Assembly: GCA_029448655.1 (NCBI GenBank)
Contig: JACCLO010000011.1
Location: forward strand, 2,356,001 to 2,420,000
Length of the DNA: 64,000 bases
DNA from: Wolfiporia cocos
Lineage: Eukaryota > Basidiomycota > Agaricomycetes > Polyporales > Phaeolaceae
Direction: 5' to 3'
The translations under genes and the position numbers were made by a program. Shown here piece after piece: positions 1 through 11,000 of this stretch. Each line of letters starts with the position of its first letter. Position 1 is the stretch's first letter. The notes below the pieces were generated by a model. It was given only the letters and a program-made list of their open reading frames with translations, made no database searches and was not told where the DNA came from.

Positions 1-765
1 GCCCGCCAGACTCCTGTAAGTGCTTGTCTTGCAACAGGAACGCCCGCTAGACAATAGCTTCGCTGTACACGCGGGTCAAGGCAAGGCCTCTGTGAGAATA
101 GCGGTGGTTTGCAGGGTTTTTCGATTCCTTGCTGATACTGATATCCGGACCGCCATCAGGGAAGTAGGCAGTACGCGTTCCATGTGTATCCGCCATGAGG
201 TGAGCGAGGCGGCTGAACACGACGCTGTTCAAAGCTGTGGAGTGACTCGCTGAAGATCGCGGCCAGGTCTTGCACATAGGCGAGTCTCGATGTCTCGTCG
301 GGGACTCGGACTCGGGCACCGCAGGCTTCGAGAAGCACGAGGTGGGTGGAGCTGTGGGCATGATCCGCATCCGTAAAGTGAGATAGCTGCTCCACGCTAA
401 GCCTTTCCTCAAATCCATCGGACGACAACCCAGCAGAGATTTACGTGCGACGCCATACGATGTGCCGCACCCCAGGGGTATTACTGGCCATGGCAGAGGG
501 TATGATGCAACGCGCAGATGCCCTTTACTGTAGCGCATGATGAAACTGGTCGCAGAGGAAGCTTCAAGCGCAGTCTTCTCGCACTAGCCAAGAGCACTAG
601 CCTGACCACGCGGGGCGGGTCCCGGCGCGCCCATGCAGCTGTCTGGCTGCGAGACAAACTGTAGGCTCGACGGTTCGGACATGCCTCTGAAACACCTTCT
701 CGCATCGGATGAAGTATCACCAAGGCAGTGCTTGGAATCCCGCTTGGGTCCGAGAAAGCTCGCAG
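1..765. other. Left edge, no confident gene; weak minus-strand coding trace
   Basis: On the minus strand, positions 428-156 read open for 90 codons with a composition that looks protein-like (it includes STHLVLLEACGARVRVP followed by SRLAYVQDLAAIFSESL). A second open frame continues around 200-47. I could not join these into a gene model with a start, introns and a stop, and I do not recognise a family. The 'LLEAC' stretch faintly recalls the catalytic-cysteine strand of caspase-like proteins but this is too weak to call. It may be the tail of a gene cut by the window edge, or a decayed copy. Confidence 0.2.
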
Positions 766-772
766 TATAAAG
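766..772 (+). promoter_or_regulatory. TATA box of the small secreted protein gene
   Basis: A TATAAAG sits 108 bases upstream of the chosen start codon at 880, followed by a pyrimidine-rich leader (CCTCCC, CTTCTCCC). This is the usual arrangement of a strongly expressed fungal gene. Confidence 0.5.
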
Positions 773-879
773 GTGGCGCTGTCCTGCCCCATTGTGGCTA
801 TACCCCTCCCCCCATACGTCCGATCAACCCTCCTATCTCTGTCCCCACTTCTCCCTCCTTACTACCCATCCCAGGCAAG

Positions 880-1484
880 ATGTTCATGCCATTTTCTGCA
901 TTCTTGCTGCCTTTCCTCGCGTTCGTGACCGGTGTTGTTGCACAAGCGCCGGGCACGATCAGCGCGCCCGCGAACTACACCGTGATTCAACCGGGCGGGA
1001 TCTTCAATTTCACATACAACATCCGCGCCGACTACTGCAAGTCGAGCTATTCCTACTCTGTCTACCTCGTCACGCAGCCGCCGACGTCGATGGCGCCTGC
1101 CGATCAGTTCTTTGCTGGGTACTATATGGGGCGCTATGATGCCGCGAATTATCCGGGTGCGTCCGAAGTCGTAGCCGCGTAACGCGGACAGACCGACTGA
1201 AAGAGTACAACGTAGCTGTACCCTACCCGACGAACCCCGCACCCCTCAACCTGACCATGCCGAACTTCGCCAACTCGATGGGCGGCTGGGGAACAGGGCG
1301 CACCACGACTAATGCCACGTTCTACATCATGGTTCTGGAAGAATGGGATGATTGCGCGGTGCGTGGTCCTCCTCTTACCATGGCTTATGGCGCTTATGAC
1401 GAATGTTGTACCACTTTGCAGGGGACCTTGGGCAGGAAGATCGGCATGGCAGCCAATCCCATCATTTACAACGGTACCGCCTGA
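880..1484 (+). CDS. Small secreted protein, unknown function
   Basis: Three exons: 880-1156, 1204-1358, 1422-1484, giving 164 aa. The first about 22 residues (MFMPFSAFLLPFLAFVTGVVA) form a clear signal peptide ending before QAPGTISAP. The mature protein starts with a segment reading YTVIQPGGIFNFTYN, which resembles the beta-sandwich N-terminus of many basidiomycete small secreted, sometimes GPI-anchored, proteins. There are several N-glycosylation sequons (NYT, NFT, NLT, NAT). Intron 1 (47 nt) is required to keep frame. Intron 2 (63 nt, in frame, no stop) is inferred from its gtgcgt donor and tttgcag acceptor and might be retained. No transmembrane segment or GPI signal is seen at the C-terminus. 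Function is not known; a cell-wall or apoplastic role is only inference. Confidence 0.7.
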
Positions 1485-2221
1485 AAATGAGACGATCTAG
1501 ATGCAGCCTGTAGGTGCTCGTGTCTGAGTCGTTGACATGTGGACAGCCTCGAATGGACAGCTTGGACTGTTCTCTTCTACGAATTGTAACGAAAAGACAA
1601 TTTGGCCGTAGTGTGATAGGATATAAACTGGACTGTTGTATTTTACAATGTTGTGTAGCTGATAGTTGGGTTGTTGTGGTTTTGTAGTGCTGCGACTGAC
1701 CATTACAAATGCAATTTCTCCCTAGGAAGCTCGTTTGCCACTTCGGCACGTATCATAACGACAGATTCATCTGTATTTGAGAAAACACATGCCTGCCGCC
1801 AACTATACGAGTACAGACTATTCGTGATGCAGCAGCGTAACGACCCGCGTAAGACTGCAGCCAAGCGGTACGAGTACAGTAGAGATGAGGAGCCTGCGCG
1901 AGAACGACCACATCGATAATTTGACTTGAAACCATTTCTATAGGCTAATACTGGAAGTCAGCGAAAGTCAAGTCAACGAGAGATGTCAACTTACCGATGG
2001 AGAGGGACTGGCCCACAGAATAGGACCGTCGACCAGCTCAGTCGATGCGATCTCCCACAATAATCGATGCCTCGTGCCTGAGGATGACGAGGGTCAGCAA
2101 AGAGAACGAGGGAGATCAGAGGAAGCGGCTAACCTGGCGGCATCTCCGGCACATATGTCGATCGTGGCGAACCGTCGCCAAAGACGACCGCAGACCCATG
2201 CTAAGCATACAGTCCGCACTC

Positions 2222-3080
2222 CAACGGCGCGCTCGGCACACCGATGGCTTCACAATCGCCTCATGCCCCTGGCAGCGCCAGGCTCCGAGCAATTGGGGAG
2301 AGTGGCATCCGCGTCTCGAGATGCGCCGTGCAGTCAAGAGAGGCGGGAGGGATATGGGGATAGTTGCATCCCGGATCGTGCGGACCAAGGACCTCGAGGA
2401 GTGTGCGGCTGGTCGCACATGAAGGCGAGATGCGAGAAGAGCGTAGACCCCGGTGACCATGTTAACACTGTGAAAGGAGGGCGGCTGGTGCACTGGTGAC
2501 GAGGGTAGGCGGATGGAGGGTGGCATCTGCCTCTCAGAGCGCAACGAGCAACAAAGAGAGGCGGATCATGTGGGTATCCCGAGATCGTGCGGGCCGCGCG
2601 AGAGTGCGTCAGACTTGTCGCACATGAGGACGAGATACAGGGAGAGGCAAGGGTGAGATGGGGATAGTTGCATCCCGAGATCGTGCGGGCCGCGCAGGAG
2701 TGCGTCAGACTTGTCGCACATGAAGACGAGATGCGAAGAGTGTCGACCCTGATGACCGTGCTAACACTGCGAGGTGGCGTCCGGTTGCACTGGAGATGAG
2801 GATCGGGTGGCGGTCCTCATCGAGGACCTTTTGGGTGTCGAAGGCAGCTGACCCGATCGCCAACGGCGGCCGCGGAGTCGTGATTGTCCTAGAGTTCTGG
2901 CCCCAGCGGCGCGCTCGGTGTCACCGCTGGCTTCACTGCACCCCTCATGCCCCCGGCAGCCAACAGGCGCCAGACAGGGGGAAGGGGAGAGTGGACGACT
3001 GCCTCTCCCAGCGCGCCATGCAACCTAGGAGAGGCAGGAGGAGGAGAGGGGGAGGTTGCTCCCTGGTCGTGCGGTCCGCA
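2222..3080. repeat. Degenerate direct duplication, about 680-bp spacing
   Basis: The segment around 2222-2400 (GGCGCGCTCGG, then GATGGCTTCA, CCCCTCATGCCCC, GGGGAGAGTGG, AGAGGCGGGAGG) recurs in the same order and spacing around 2904-3080 with many substitutions and small indels. Seen directly by eye; it indicates an old tandem duplication of non-coding DNA. Confidence 0.55.
2346..2776. repeat. Three diverged copies of a roughly 75-120-bp direct repeat
   Basis: Copies begin near 2346, 2566 and 2654. Shared landmarks are GGGGATAGTTGCATCCCG, GATCGTGCGG, GTCGCACATGA followed by CGAGAT, and in copies 1 and 3 a trailing GACCATGTTAACACTG-like block. Copies 2 and 3 are closest, copy 1 more diverged. 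Confidence 0.65.
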
Positions 3081-3252
3081 TGGCGTACGCGTTCGTCTGG
3101 GTCGGGTCGCTCTAGATGGCGGGAGCGGGAATCCTGTAGAGGCAAGATATTTTGGAGGGGGAGGTTGCTCCCTGGTCGGGCGGTCCGCGAGGCGTGTGGC
3201 GTGTGGCATTCGTTAGTCGGGTCGCTCTAGACGGCGGAAGCGGGCGTCCTGA
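3031..3252. repeat. Two copies of a roughly 105-115-bp direct repeat
   Basis: Both copies contain GGGGGAGGTTGCTCCCTGGT, then CGGTCCGC, then GTCGGGTCGCTCTAGA, then a GCGGGCATCCTG-like end. They lie head to tail with little spacer. They belong to the same repeat-rich tract as the copies at 2.3-2.8 kb. Confidence 0.6.
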
Positions 3253-4360
3253 ATCTGTGCGGACTCGAGGGGTGTCGCACTCGATGGCAGGATGATTTGG
3301 CATCCTAGTGACCGTGCGATGGCGCTGCCTGCACTGGATGACGAGGATGAAGAAGAAGAGGAGAGACCGTGCTGACAACAGACTGGTGGTAGTAGAGGCG
3401 TCCGTCGGCACTGGGGGCGATAGCGAGGGAATGCGGTAAGAAAGAAGGGGGGTGAGAGGAGATGGTGGCGGATTGAGAGGAAGTGCTTCGCCGAGGAATT
3501 TGGAGGAGTCCGCCAGCTTTTATGCTGCCTCCGGCTGAGGCTGACACGACCATTCATGACCTTGGTAAGCTACATTTCGTTCCATGTGATTGTCCTGATT
3601 CTGATTCTGCCCAGCACCACTGGCCAGCCACCGCCCCGCGAGGGTTGACTACGAGGGGAAGACGCTCCATATCATGTCCGCCGCATTGTGGAGATCAGAG
3701 ATGTTGTCTGCCGATTATTTGGATCGTCAGACCTAAGCACATTATTCATTACGACAGAATCGAGGGTAGTTGAGACGGAAACCATGAGCTTGCTTCCCGT
3801 GCCGTGATTCTCCCAAGCTCAGGCATTGAGATAATGGCTCATACTGTGGGCTGACTTCCTAGTGGGGTCCATACTCCACGTTCTAGGTCTGTGGTAGATG
3901 TCAATCGCGTCTGGAGCTCACGTCAGATGAAACAGCGTTTGAGGCTAACATTGGATGAATCGACCTGTTGTTGATGCTGATTCATACCGCGGAGGCTGGT
4001 ATATTCAACCCGCAGATTTCGCACTTGTACGACTGTTGTCTTGCCGGAGAGTCGGTTCCCTGGTCTTAGGCTGGAGAGTCGACGTCCGAGGCGCAATTGA
4101 CACTTGATTTACGGTGAACATAACGCCCAGATACACAGCCAACAGCAGGAACTCGGAATATAGTAGTGATACCAGTAAGGAACGGGGCAGTAGATCGATA
4201 AGCTCGACGCGTCGAAACGCGTCACTGCAGGCGTCAACACGCTCTGCGCATAAATGGTCACGTGTAGCGCGTATAAGCTCCGGCGCCTGGTTTATGCCAC
4301 TCCCCTTCGCCATCGTACGCGTATATTGGCAGTTAAGTCTTGACTTCACCACTTCACGCC

Positions 4361-5040
4361 ATGTCAAACGACTCAGCAACTATTTCCGCCGAGGACAAGG
4401 CAAAATACGATGCTGCTAAGAAAGAGTTGATGGCAGCTCTTTCAAAGCGACGGCAGGTAGACAAGGCATTGGTGCGTGAACCACATCGTCCTCACTCCCG
4501 AGCTAACTTCGCAGCCCACAGCAAGCCCTCGAAGTGCAAATATACAACCTCGAGGGGAGCTACCTTACCGAAACCGCCGCGCACAACGGTGGGAACATCG
4601 TGAACGGCTTCGAGGGCTACCTCAAGAACCAGACCGCCGCACGCAAGAAGTACGAGGTCAGCGACGCGGACCGCATTTTCTCTGGTAGCAGCGCGACGTA
4701 CAAGAAGGCATGTGGCAGCGGCGAGCACGCGCACTGCTGATTGTCTAACCTAGACCTGACCGGACAGTCACTCGAGCTGTCGGGCGAGGGTGAGGACTCG
4801 GGCGCGACGGGGGACGACCATTCGCGCATGTCCACACCAGGAATAACTACTGTGATTGTCCCACCAGCTCCACGTAACCAAGAGCTTACGGCGGCGCAGC
4901 AGAAGAAGAACAGGGATAGAGAGTATCAACGGAAGAAACGGGCAAACGCGCGGCAAACGGCCACACCGCTAAGTGACGAGGAGAGCGTCACTTCGGGAAG
5001 GAGACCGACAAAGAGGGCCAGGTTGGCTGATGATAGCTAA
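4361..5040 (+). CDS. EAF6: Eaf6, NuA4 histone acetyltransferase subunit
   Basis: Three exons, 4361-4471, 4522-4711 and 4754-5040, 195 aa. Eaf6 is a small subunit of the NuA4 and related MYST acetyltransferase complexes, nuclear. The family core is clear: an N-terminal helix with KKELMAALSKRRQVDKAL, then LEVQIYNLEGSYLTETAAH, GGNIVNGFEGYLKNQ and DADRIFSGSSATYKK. The C-terminal third is acidic then basic (KKNRDREYQRKKRANARQ and RRPTKRARL), a likely nuclear localisation region. Intron 2 is only 42 nt and was placed by reading frame (its acceptor is CTAACCTAG), so the junction residues KKA-Y-LTG are less certain. Start is the first ATG in frame with the conserved helix. Confidence 0.9.
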
Positions 5041-5166
5041 TTTGTCTGCAACGACACTATCTTGTGGTGCATCATATCTATGCGTACGTGGTGTTGTCTT
5101 AATGCTTGCCGCTGTATTGTACGTGCTATTGTAACATTATCGATACCTAATGCGACATCTCGGACA

Positions 5167-6018
5167 TTATATATCCAGAGTACCCAGAAACTTTTTGATC
5201 CCAGCCTCGTCCATACTACCACCATCCGGGTCCACCGCCTCAATGCATCGTGAAACGGCAATGATGTGTCTCGCTTCTTTTGCATTAATCCATACTCGGC
5301 CGTTGAGACCCGTGGCAGTCTCCAATGGGAATCTTGCGCCGAGCAAAGGAAGCAGAAAGAATTTGGGGTCGAGCAATCTACCACAAAATGAACATGACAT
5401 GTTGTCATAGGTGCGATGCCACTCACAGTCGACACATTTTTAGGCTGCAGTGCACAACGAAACCGCCTTTGAGCTCACCAAAGCCCTCTGCCTTGTGTGT
5501 CTGCGCGTCAAAACACTCTAACTCGGGCTCCATGTCTTTGTGCGCGAGGGAGACTCGCGCATATAGTAACGACCCAACCTTCGATGGAATCAGAAATCTG
5601 AGTACCAGCACCAGTAGAAATCCACATACCTTCAGGTTAGGCCTGTTCCGTCTCGTAGCCCCCTCGAATGCAAGACCATCCAGCGTGGCCATATGCGCAG
5701 AGCCAATGTCTACCCGCCAGTTGTCACCGCTTCGTGCAATGACCATCCCAATAACGGACTCCTGCGGGGCAGGAACATACTGTCTTCCCCTCGTTCAGTA
5801 TACCGTCTACAATCTAGCAGCACAGAAACATCACTCACCCGCCGCGAGTTGCTCTCAATCCACCATTTGCTTCGGTTTGCCGAGTGGTTGAGGTCGCCCG
5901 CGCGCGTGGCGACGATGGCGGAATCGCCGTTTGCACTGGAAAGCTGTAATAGGCCCGGTCCCAGCTTGAGATTTACGTGCTGCGCAGGGACCTGTTCGCC
6001 GGGCAGAACGAGCGTCAT
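5167..6018 (-). CDS. RRP40: Rrp40, RNA exosome cap subunit
   Basis: Four exons (5839-6018, 5630-5779, 5427-5578, 5167-5377, read on the minus strand), 230 aa. Rrp40 (EXOSC3) is one of three RNA-binding cap subunits of the nuclear and cytoplasmic 3'-5' exosome. The S1 region carries RRYVPAPQESVIGMVIARSG and FEGATRRNRPNLKVGSLLYA, then KDMEPELECFD. The C-terminal KH-like domain holds the family GxNG signature in ETATGLNGRVWINA. Start chosen at MTLVLPGEQVPAQ, which aligns with the family N-terminus; an in-frame ATG 42 codons upstream (6144) is open but looks non-conserved. All three introns (59, 51, 49 nt) restore conserved sequence exactly. Confidence 0.93.
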
Positions 6019-6401
6019 GATTGCAGGGTACAAGATCTGAATCTGTCGGACGTTCGCGTTAGTGGCTGAACGATCGGAGAGTTCGCTCTCATCGGCGCTT
6101 GAGGAAAATCCAGCGGCCTTACCCTTACCGCAAGCTGCAGGCACTCCGAGGATGCTGACTAATGCCCATGGATGACGGCCCGATGGTATTCACATAAATA
6201 TACGTACAGGAATATGGTAACGAAGGGTCAAAGGAACGAGCCAACATTCAGGGTAATCACAGCCGACGCACAGGCGACCGTTGTAGTTTAGCGGAACTTG
6301 AAGACAAGCTTCTCATCGGGCTACAGGGAGAACATGCGCAGGATATCGCTGGTGAGAAGGATATAGAAGAAACGTGTACCGTCCATAAGTAACCAACCAT
6401 C
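6019..6401. other. Intergenic, RRP40 promoter and VAP 3' region
   Basis: Between the RRP40 start and the VAP stop, both on the minus strand. No further coding signal seen; sequence should hold the RRP40 promoter and the 3' untranslated region of the VAP gene. Confidence 0.6.
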
Positions 6402-7706
6402 TCAGAAGAATAAATAGGTAGTGACGAAAACACCGAGCGCGATGACGACGACGACCTGCAGTGGGACGCCCTCCGGCTGGACCATCACCTCCTCAACAGT
6501 CGTACCAACCTCCGTCTGACCATCCCAGGAGCTGCCGTCTTCCGACGGCGACAACGGCCTGCGTCGTCTGAACTCCGTGGCACCCGACACGGTGGTTGGC
6601 GGAGCAACGCTGGGCTCTGGCATCGTCGAGATGAGATTTCTGAGACGCTCGATCTCGGCTTGCGCCTCCTCCAGCTTCACAAGGAGGTCCGGATTGGGGT
6701 CGCGTGTAGATGTTGACGGAGCAAGCGATTGTGGGGGTTGCGGGGTGTGCACGCTGACGTTCACGATTCCGACGTCCTCTTCACGGGCGTGTGCGGGGAG
6801 ATCCTCGCGGGACGAATCTCTTCCGTGCGTGATGAGCTGCTGCGGAGGCGTCGAGGGTGCATCGTGATGTATGTCCTCCTCATGATGACCTGCCCCGCTG
6901 TCGCCGCTCGGTTCCCGGACGGTCTCTGCATGTCCGTTGCCCGCTGGATGCTGGCGGACCGTACCATAGTTGGCCTTTGCTCCGGTTAGCACATGTTAAT
7001 TTATTGAATAGCACAGCAGCGAACCCACCAAATCTGAGGGCTTTCCATTTAGCGGCCCTTCCTCGGGCTCCTCAGGAACTGTCTGTCCTTCTGGCGGTAG
7101 GTATGTCACTCGGATTTTCTGTGAATGAACTTCTTCCGTGACATCGTTCCACTGGCATGCGATCCGGAATAAGAGGGGCGAAGGTGTGATGGATGAACTA
7201 TTGTTGGACGCACGATATCTTGGAGGGACATAGACTCCTTCTCGGAGGATATCAATGTGCTCTGTATCAGGAACTTGTCCTTGCATTTGACATTGAGCGG
7301 CGGTTCCTCCTTCATCGCCTGGAGCATGACTGCGCATTGGTGTTCAAACCCACTCAGCTGAGTAGCAAATCAGTGCACGTACGCACGTACCTTGAACCTC
7401 GACGGTCTCACCAGGCTCCACTCGTCCTGAGTTGGGCCGCACACAGTACGTCTATGTTCATTCGCCCTTTCACGTCAGGAATGGTAGCTCTGCTGTCAGC
7501 ATGAGTGAGCGGGCACCTTCGGCGCAGTCGTCTTGACTTTAAAGGCGACTGGCTGGTCATTATTGTTGGTAATTGCTAACGATCGCTTGACATGCTGGGT
7601 CAGAGGTCCTGGATGACCAGGCCAATGTTAACGCCAGCCTTGGTGCGGCGTACGAACACGTACTGTTGAAGCCCAGAGAATTACTCGGTGTAAGCGCGAC
7701 GGACAT
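6402..7706 (-). CDS. SCS2: VAP/Scs2 family ER membrane contact-site protein
   Basis: Six exons (7664-7706, 7517-7608, 7391-7451, 7214-7329, 7029-7151, 6402-6974), 335 aa. VAP proteins sit in the ER and recruit FFAT-motif partners to membrane contact sites, acting in lipid transfer and phosphoinositide control. The N-terminal MSP domain (about residues 3-125) shows SLGFNRPLTQHVKRSLAITN, QPVAFKVKTTAPKTYCVRPN and SGRVEPGETVEVQVMLQAM, the last being the typical groove region. A long polar linker with a predicted coiled coil (LVKLEEAQAEIERLRNLIST) follows, then a single C-terminal tail anchor of about 20 residues ending TTYLFF. Every intron restores MSP consensus. Layout and length match fungal Scs2-like proteins. 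Confidence 0.93.
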
Positions 7707-8087
7707 TTTGGCGAAGAAAGGTAATGGTAGAATACAAGGAAGAGGACAACGTGTGGGGTTGAGCGTATGATAGTGATGACGGCGCCAGAACGCGTCGGCC
7801 TGTTTTGAGCGGAGTCTCCCGAGCCTCACGCCCACCTGCTGCCTGTCGCATTCCCATCGCATTCCGTGCACAAGTCCGTCCGGATGATTGGGTATCAAAT
7901 GAACTGCGTACAATTGCCTCGTGTTGTATGCATGCGTGTGAGTACTCGTAATCTAGTAATCGTACACAAAGTGTAGAACGAGAGGAGGGGTCGTAACTGG
8001 CGGTAGCCACAAAACATTATAATGAATCGTAAAATCCAAGTACTGCATCATAAAGTTACCAAAGAAAATCCATGCGCCACCAAGTCC
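7707..8087. other. Intergenic, VAP promoter region
   Basis: Lies between the VAP start codon and the ABC transporter stop codon, both on the minus strand. No additional gene seen. Confidence 0.6.
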
Positions 8088-11000
8088 TTACTTCTTGCTG
8101 AGGGCCTGCAGTTGCACGTACTCATAATAACCCCCCTTGAGAGCGAGAAGCTCATCGTGGGTACCCGATTCGCTGACCGCACCGTCCTTGATAAAGTATC
8201 TAAAGCAAGCATTAAGTCGGACTGAACACCATTCGGAGATAGCACCGCCACGTACATGCGGTCCGCGTTCTGGATTGTTGATAGTCGATGCGCAATGGCA
8301 ATTGTGGTACGGCCCTTCGCAGCCCTGTCCAACGCCTCTTGCACGACTTTTTCGGAATTCGAGTCAAGCGCAGACGTAGCCTGCAAAATCAATTCAAAAA
8401 ATGATTAGATATGGATGCGCGATGCGGTGCATGATCCTTCCACTGACCTCATCGAGCAGCAAGACCTTGGGGTTCCGGAGCAATGCGCGCGCAATGGCGA
8501 TACGTTCTGTAAATGGTATGCATGAGCCGGGATAAAATGAGCAACCGAGATGAAAAACGTACGTTTCTGGCCACCAGAAAGCTGTGAGCCCTTGCCACCA
8601 ACCTCAGTGTCGAAACCCCTATCACACATGAGTAAGTCGACTGGTGCTACATATTGTCCCATGCCAACTTACTGAGGCAAGCTCTTGATGAAGTCTAGGA
8701 TGTTGGCGTTGCGGCAAGCTGTCTCGATCTCCTCCTGGGTAATCTCAGACTCGGGCTTGGTAGCACCCAGCATGATGTTGAAGCGGATTGTACCCGAGTA
8801 CAACGTCTGCGAGAGACAGTTAGCCGATGGTATGTCAGCTGGACGGTAAGGAACGCACAGGTTCTTGCGAGACCAACGCAATGTGCTTGCGGTATTCTGA
8901 CACATTGTACGATGTGATGGGTCGCCCGTCAAGCTGATGATAGATCCGGTGAGTGTCGAAAGGAGATACCTCATGATACAACTTACGTAGACAGTGCCAG
9001 ACAACGCATCATAGAACCGCTCGATCAGTTGGATGCTAATCCGAAGCGCGTCAGAGCAGTTCTTAACAAGCTGATCAATTCGGAACATACGTGGTACTCT
9101 TGCCGCAACCACTGGCACCAACGAGCGCGACATATGTGCCAGGCTCGACCGTCAAGTTCAGGTCGCGCAGCACGCGAACGCCAGGGCGGGTCGGGTACCG
9201 GAAGTGGACGTTCTCGAAAGTGATCTGACCCTTGACGTTAGTCGGGATCTCGCCCTCGGTCGATTCGGCATCGATCTCAGGCATCGAGTCAAGAAGCGTG
9301 ATGATGTCGGCAGCGGCGCCCTTTGCAGACGAGATATCAGGGACGAATGAGAAAACGTTGCCGGCTTGGATGGCACTGAATGTTGAGCTCTGGATTCACA
9401 TCAGCATCTGTGAATGATCCGGAAGACGTGAAGGCGTACCATGAGGCCAACGAAGAATTGGAACGTGGAGTATTCCTGAGAAGCGACAAGACGCGAGCCG
9501 TACCAGAAGATGAGAGCAATGACAAAGAACGACATAGCCTGCGACAGTGCATAAATGGCATTGCTGTACAACGCCTTGCGGTTAGAGTTCTGGAGAGGCT
9601 CTTCCAAACTCTCGCTGTACAGCCTCAAACAGTCCTCCTCCCGAGTGAGCGAAGCGACAGTCCTAATCGCGCCCGCAGCTTCGCAAGCTAGCTGAGCAGA
9701 TTGCTCGTGAGCACGCTTGTTTTGCTGATCCTTGAGGACGACAACACGCTAACGACATGACATAATCAGTTTGGGATGCAAGACTCAGCGATAGCTGCAC
9801 TCACAAGACGAATATATCCAGCAGAAACCAAGACAGGGGTACAAGCTGAGAGACGGCCCGTTCAGCGCCTTGACTAGAAGCATCAGGAACTAACATACCA
9901 AGGCCGACGAGACCAAGCTTCCAGGCGAAGACAAGACCAATGATCGAACCGGTCACAAGGGTGGAGATGGCTTGAACGATGCTATAATACTCGCATGAGT
10001 ACATATCAACCGAGCAGAAGTGAGGATACATACGCTCCAAGAGTGACGCCGGCCAATCCGTTGACCTTCTGAGGGTTGTCACTGAGGTTAGACGTGAGTT
10101 GACCGGTCTGAAGATGCATCAGTTGCTGAAACGACATCAAATAACGCATACACCCACGTTGTTCTCATCCTTGTCGAAGTACTCGACTACGAGAGGCAAG
10201 ATCAAAAACGATGCACGTATTTGAATGCAGAATCAACTCACTGTCTTGCCTGAGAATGGCGCTAAAACTCAACAAGCGGATTTTGTTCGTAAGCTGAGCA
10301 GCCGTCGACGCAAAGAAGTAGTTCTGGAAGCCGATAGCGATCGCAGAAAGAATGGCGATGATGAAGAACCAAAGAGCGACTCGGTCGCCATCGTGGCGAC
10401 GTACGTGTTCGTCCGTCTCCGAGAAACCGTCGATACCCTTGGCTAGAGAATGGACACGTTTAACGGGCCATCTGGTGAGAGTCGGGCGTGGACATACCAT
10501 AGACGATACCGAACGAGGGGTACGTTGCACCGTTACCTGTTGGAGAGCACGCTCAACCTCCCAATCTGTCCAAGGGAAAACAATGACTCACAGATAGCCG
10601 CGATGGAGCCAAACAAGTACATGACCCAGTTCTCCTTGTTGATGCCGAAGAAACGGCGCATCAGGTAGATCATACCGTAATCGCGCTCGCCAGTCTGGCC
10701 CTTCTTCTGGCGCTGCTCAAGGATCTCCGAAGCGAGCGAACGGGCGGACTTGGAGCGCGACAGGGGAATCTCCTGTTGCGCAGCCTTCTCGTAGTCCTCC
10801 TCTTCCTCCTCCTCCTCGACACCTTTCGCAGTAGCATCGTCAGCCTCCTCGTTGCCGCGCTTCTCGCGCGCGTCGCGCAGCCTCTGCGCCGCGACAAGGC
10901 GGGAGTATGGGCCGTTCTCATCCTGCAGGAGCTCGTTGTGCGTGCCAGACTCGAGCACGAGACCGTCGCCCATGACGTAAATGCAGTCGGCGTCCTTGAT

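Larger units (their letters stand above)
1485..4360. other. 2.9-kb intergenic region with degenerate repeats
   Basis: No credible gene. Open frames here are short and arise from GC-rich repeat sequence. Two families of degenerate direct repeats occupy about 2.2-3.25 kb (listed separately). The stretch just before 4360 presumably holds the EAF6 promoter. Confidence 0.6.
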
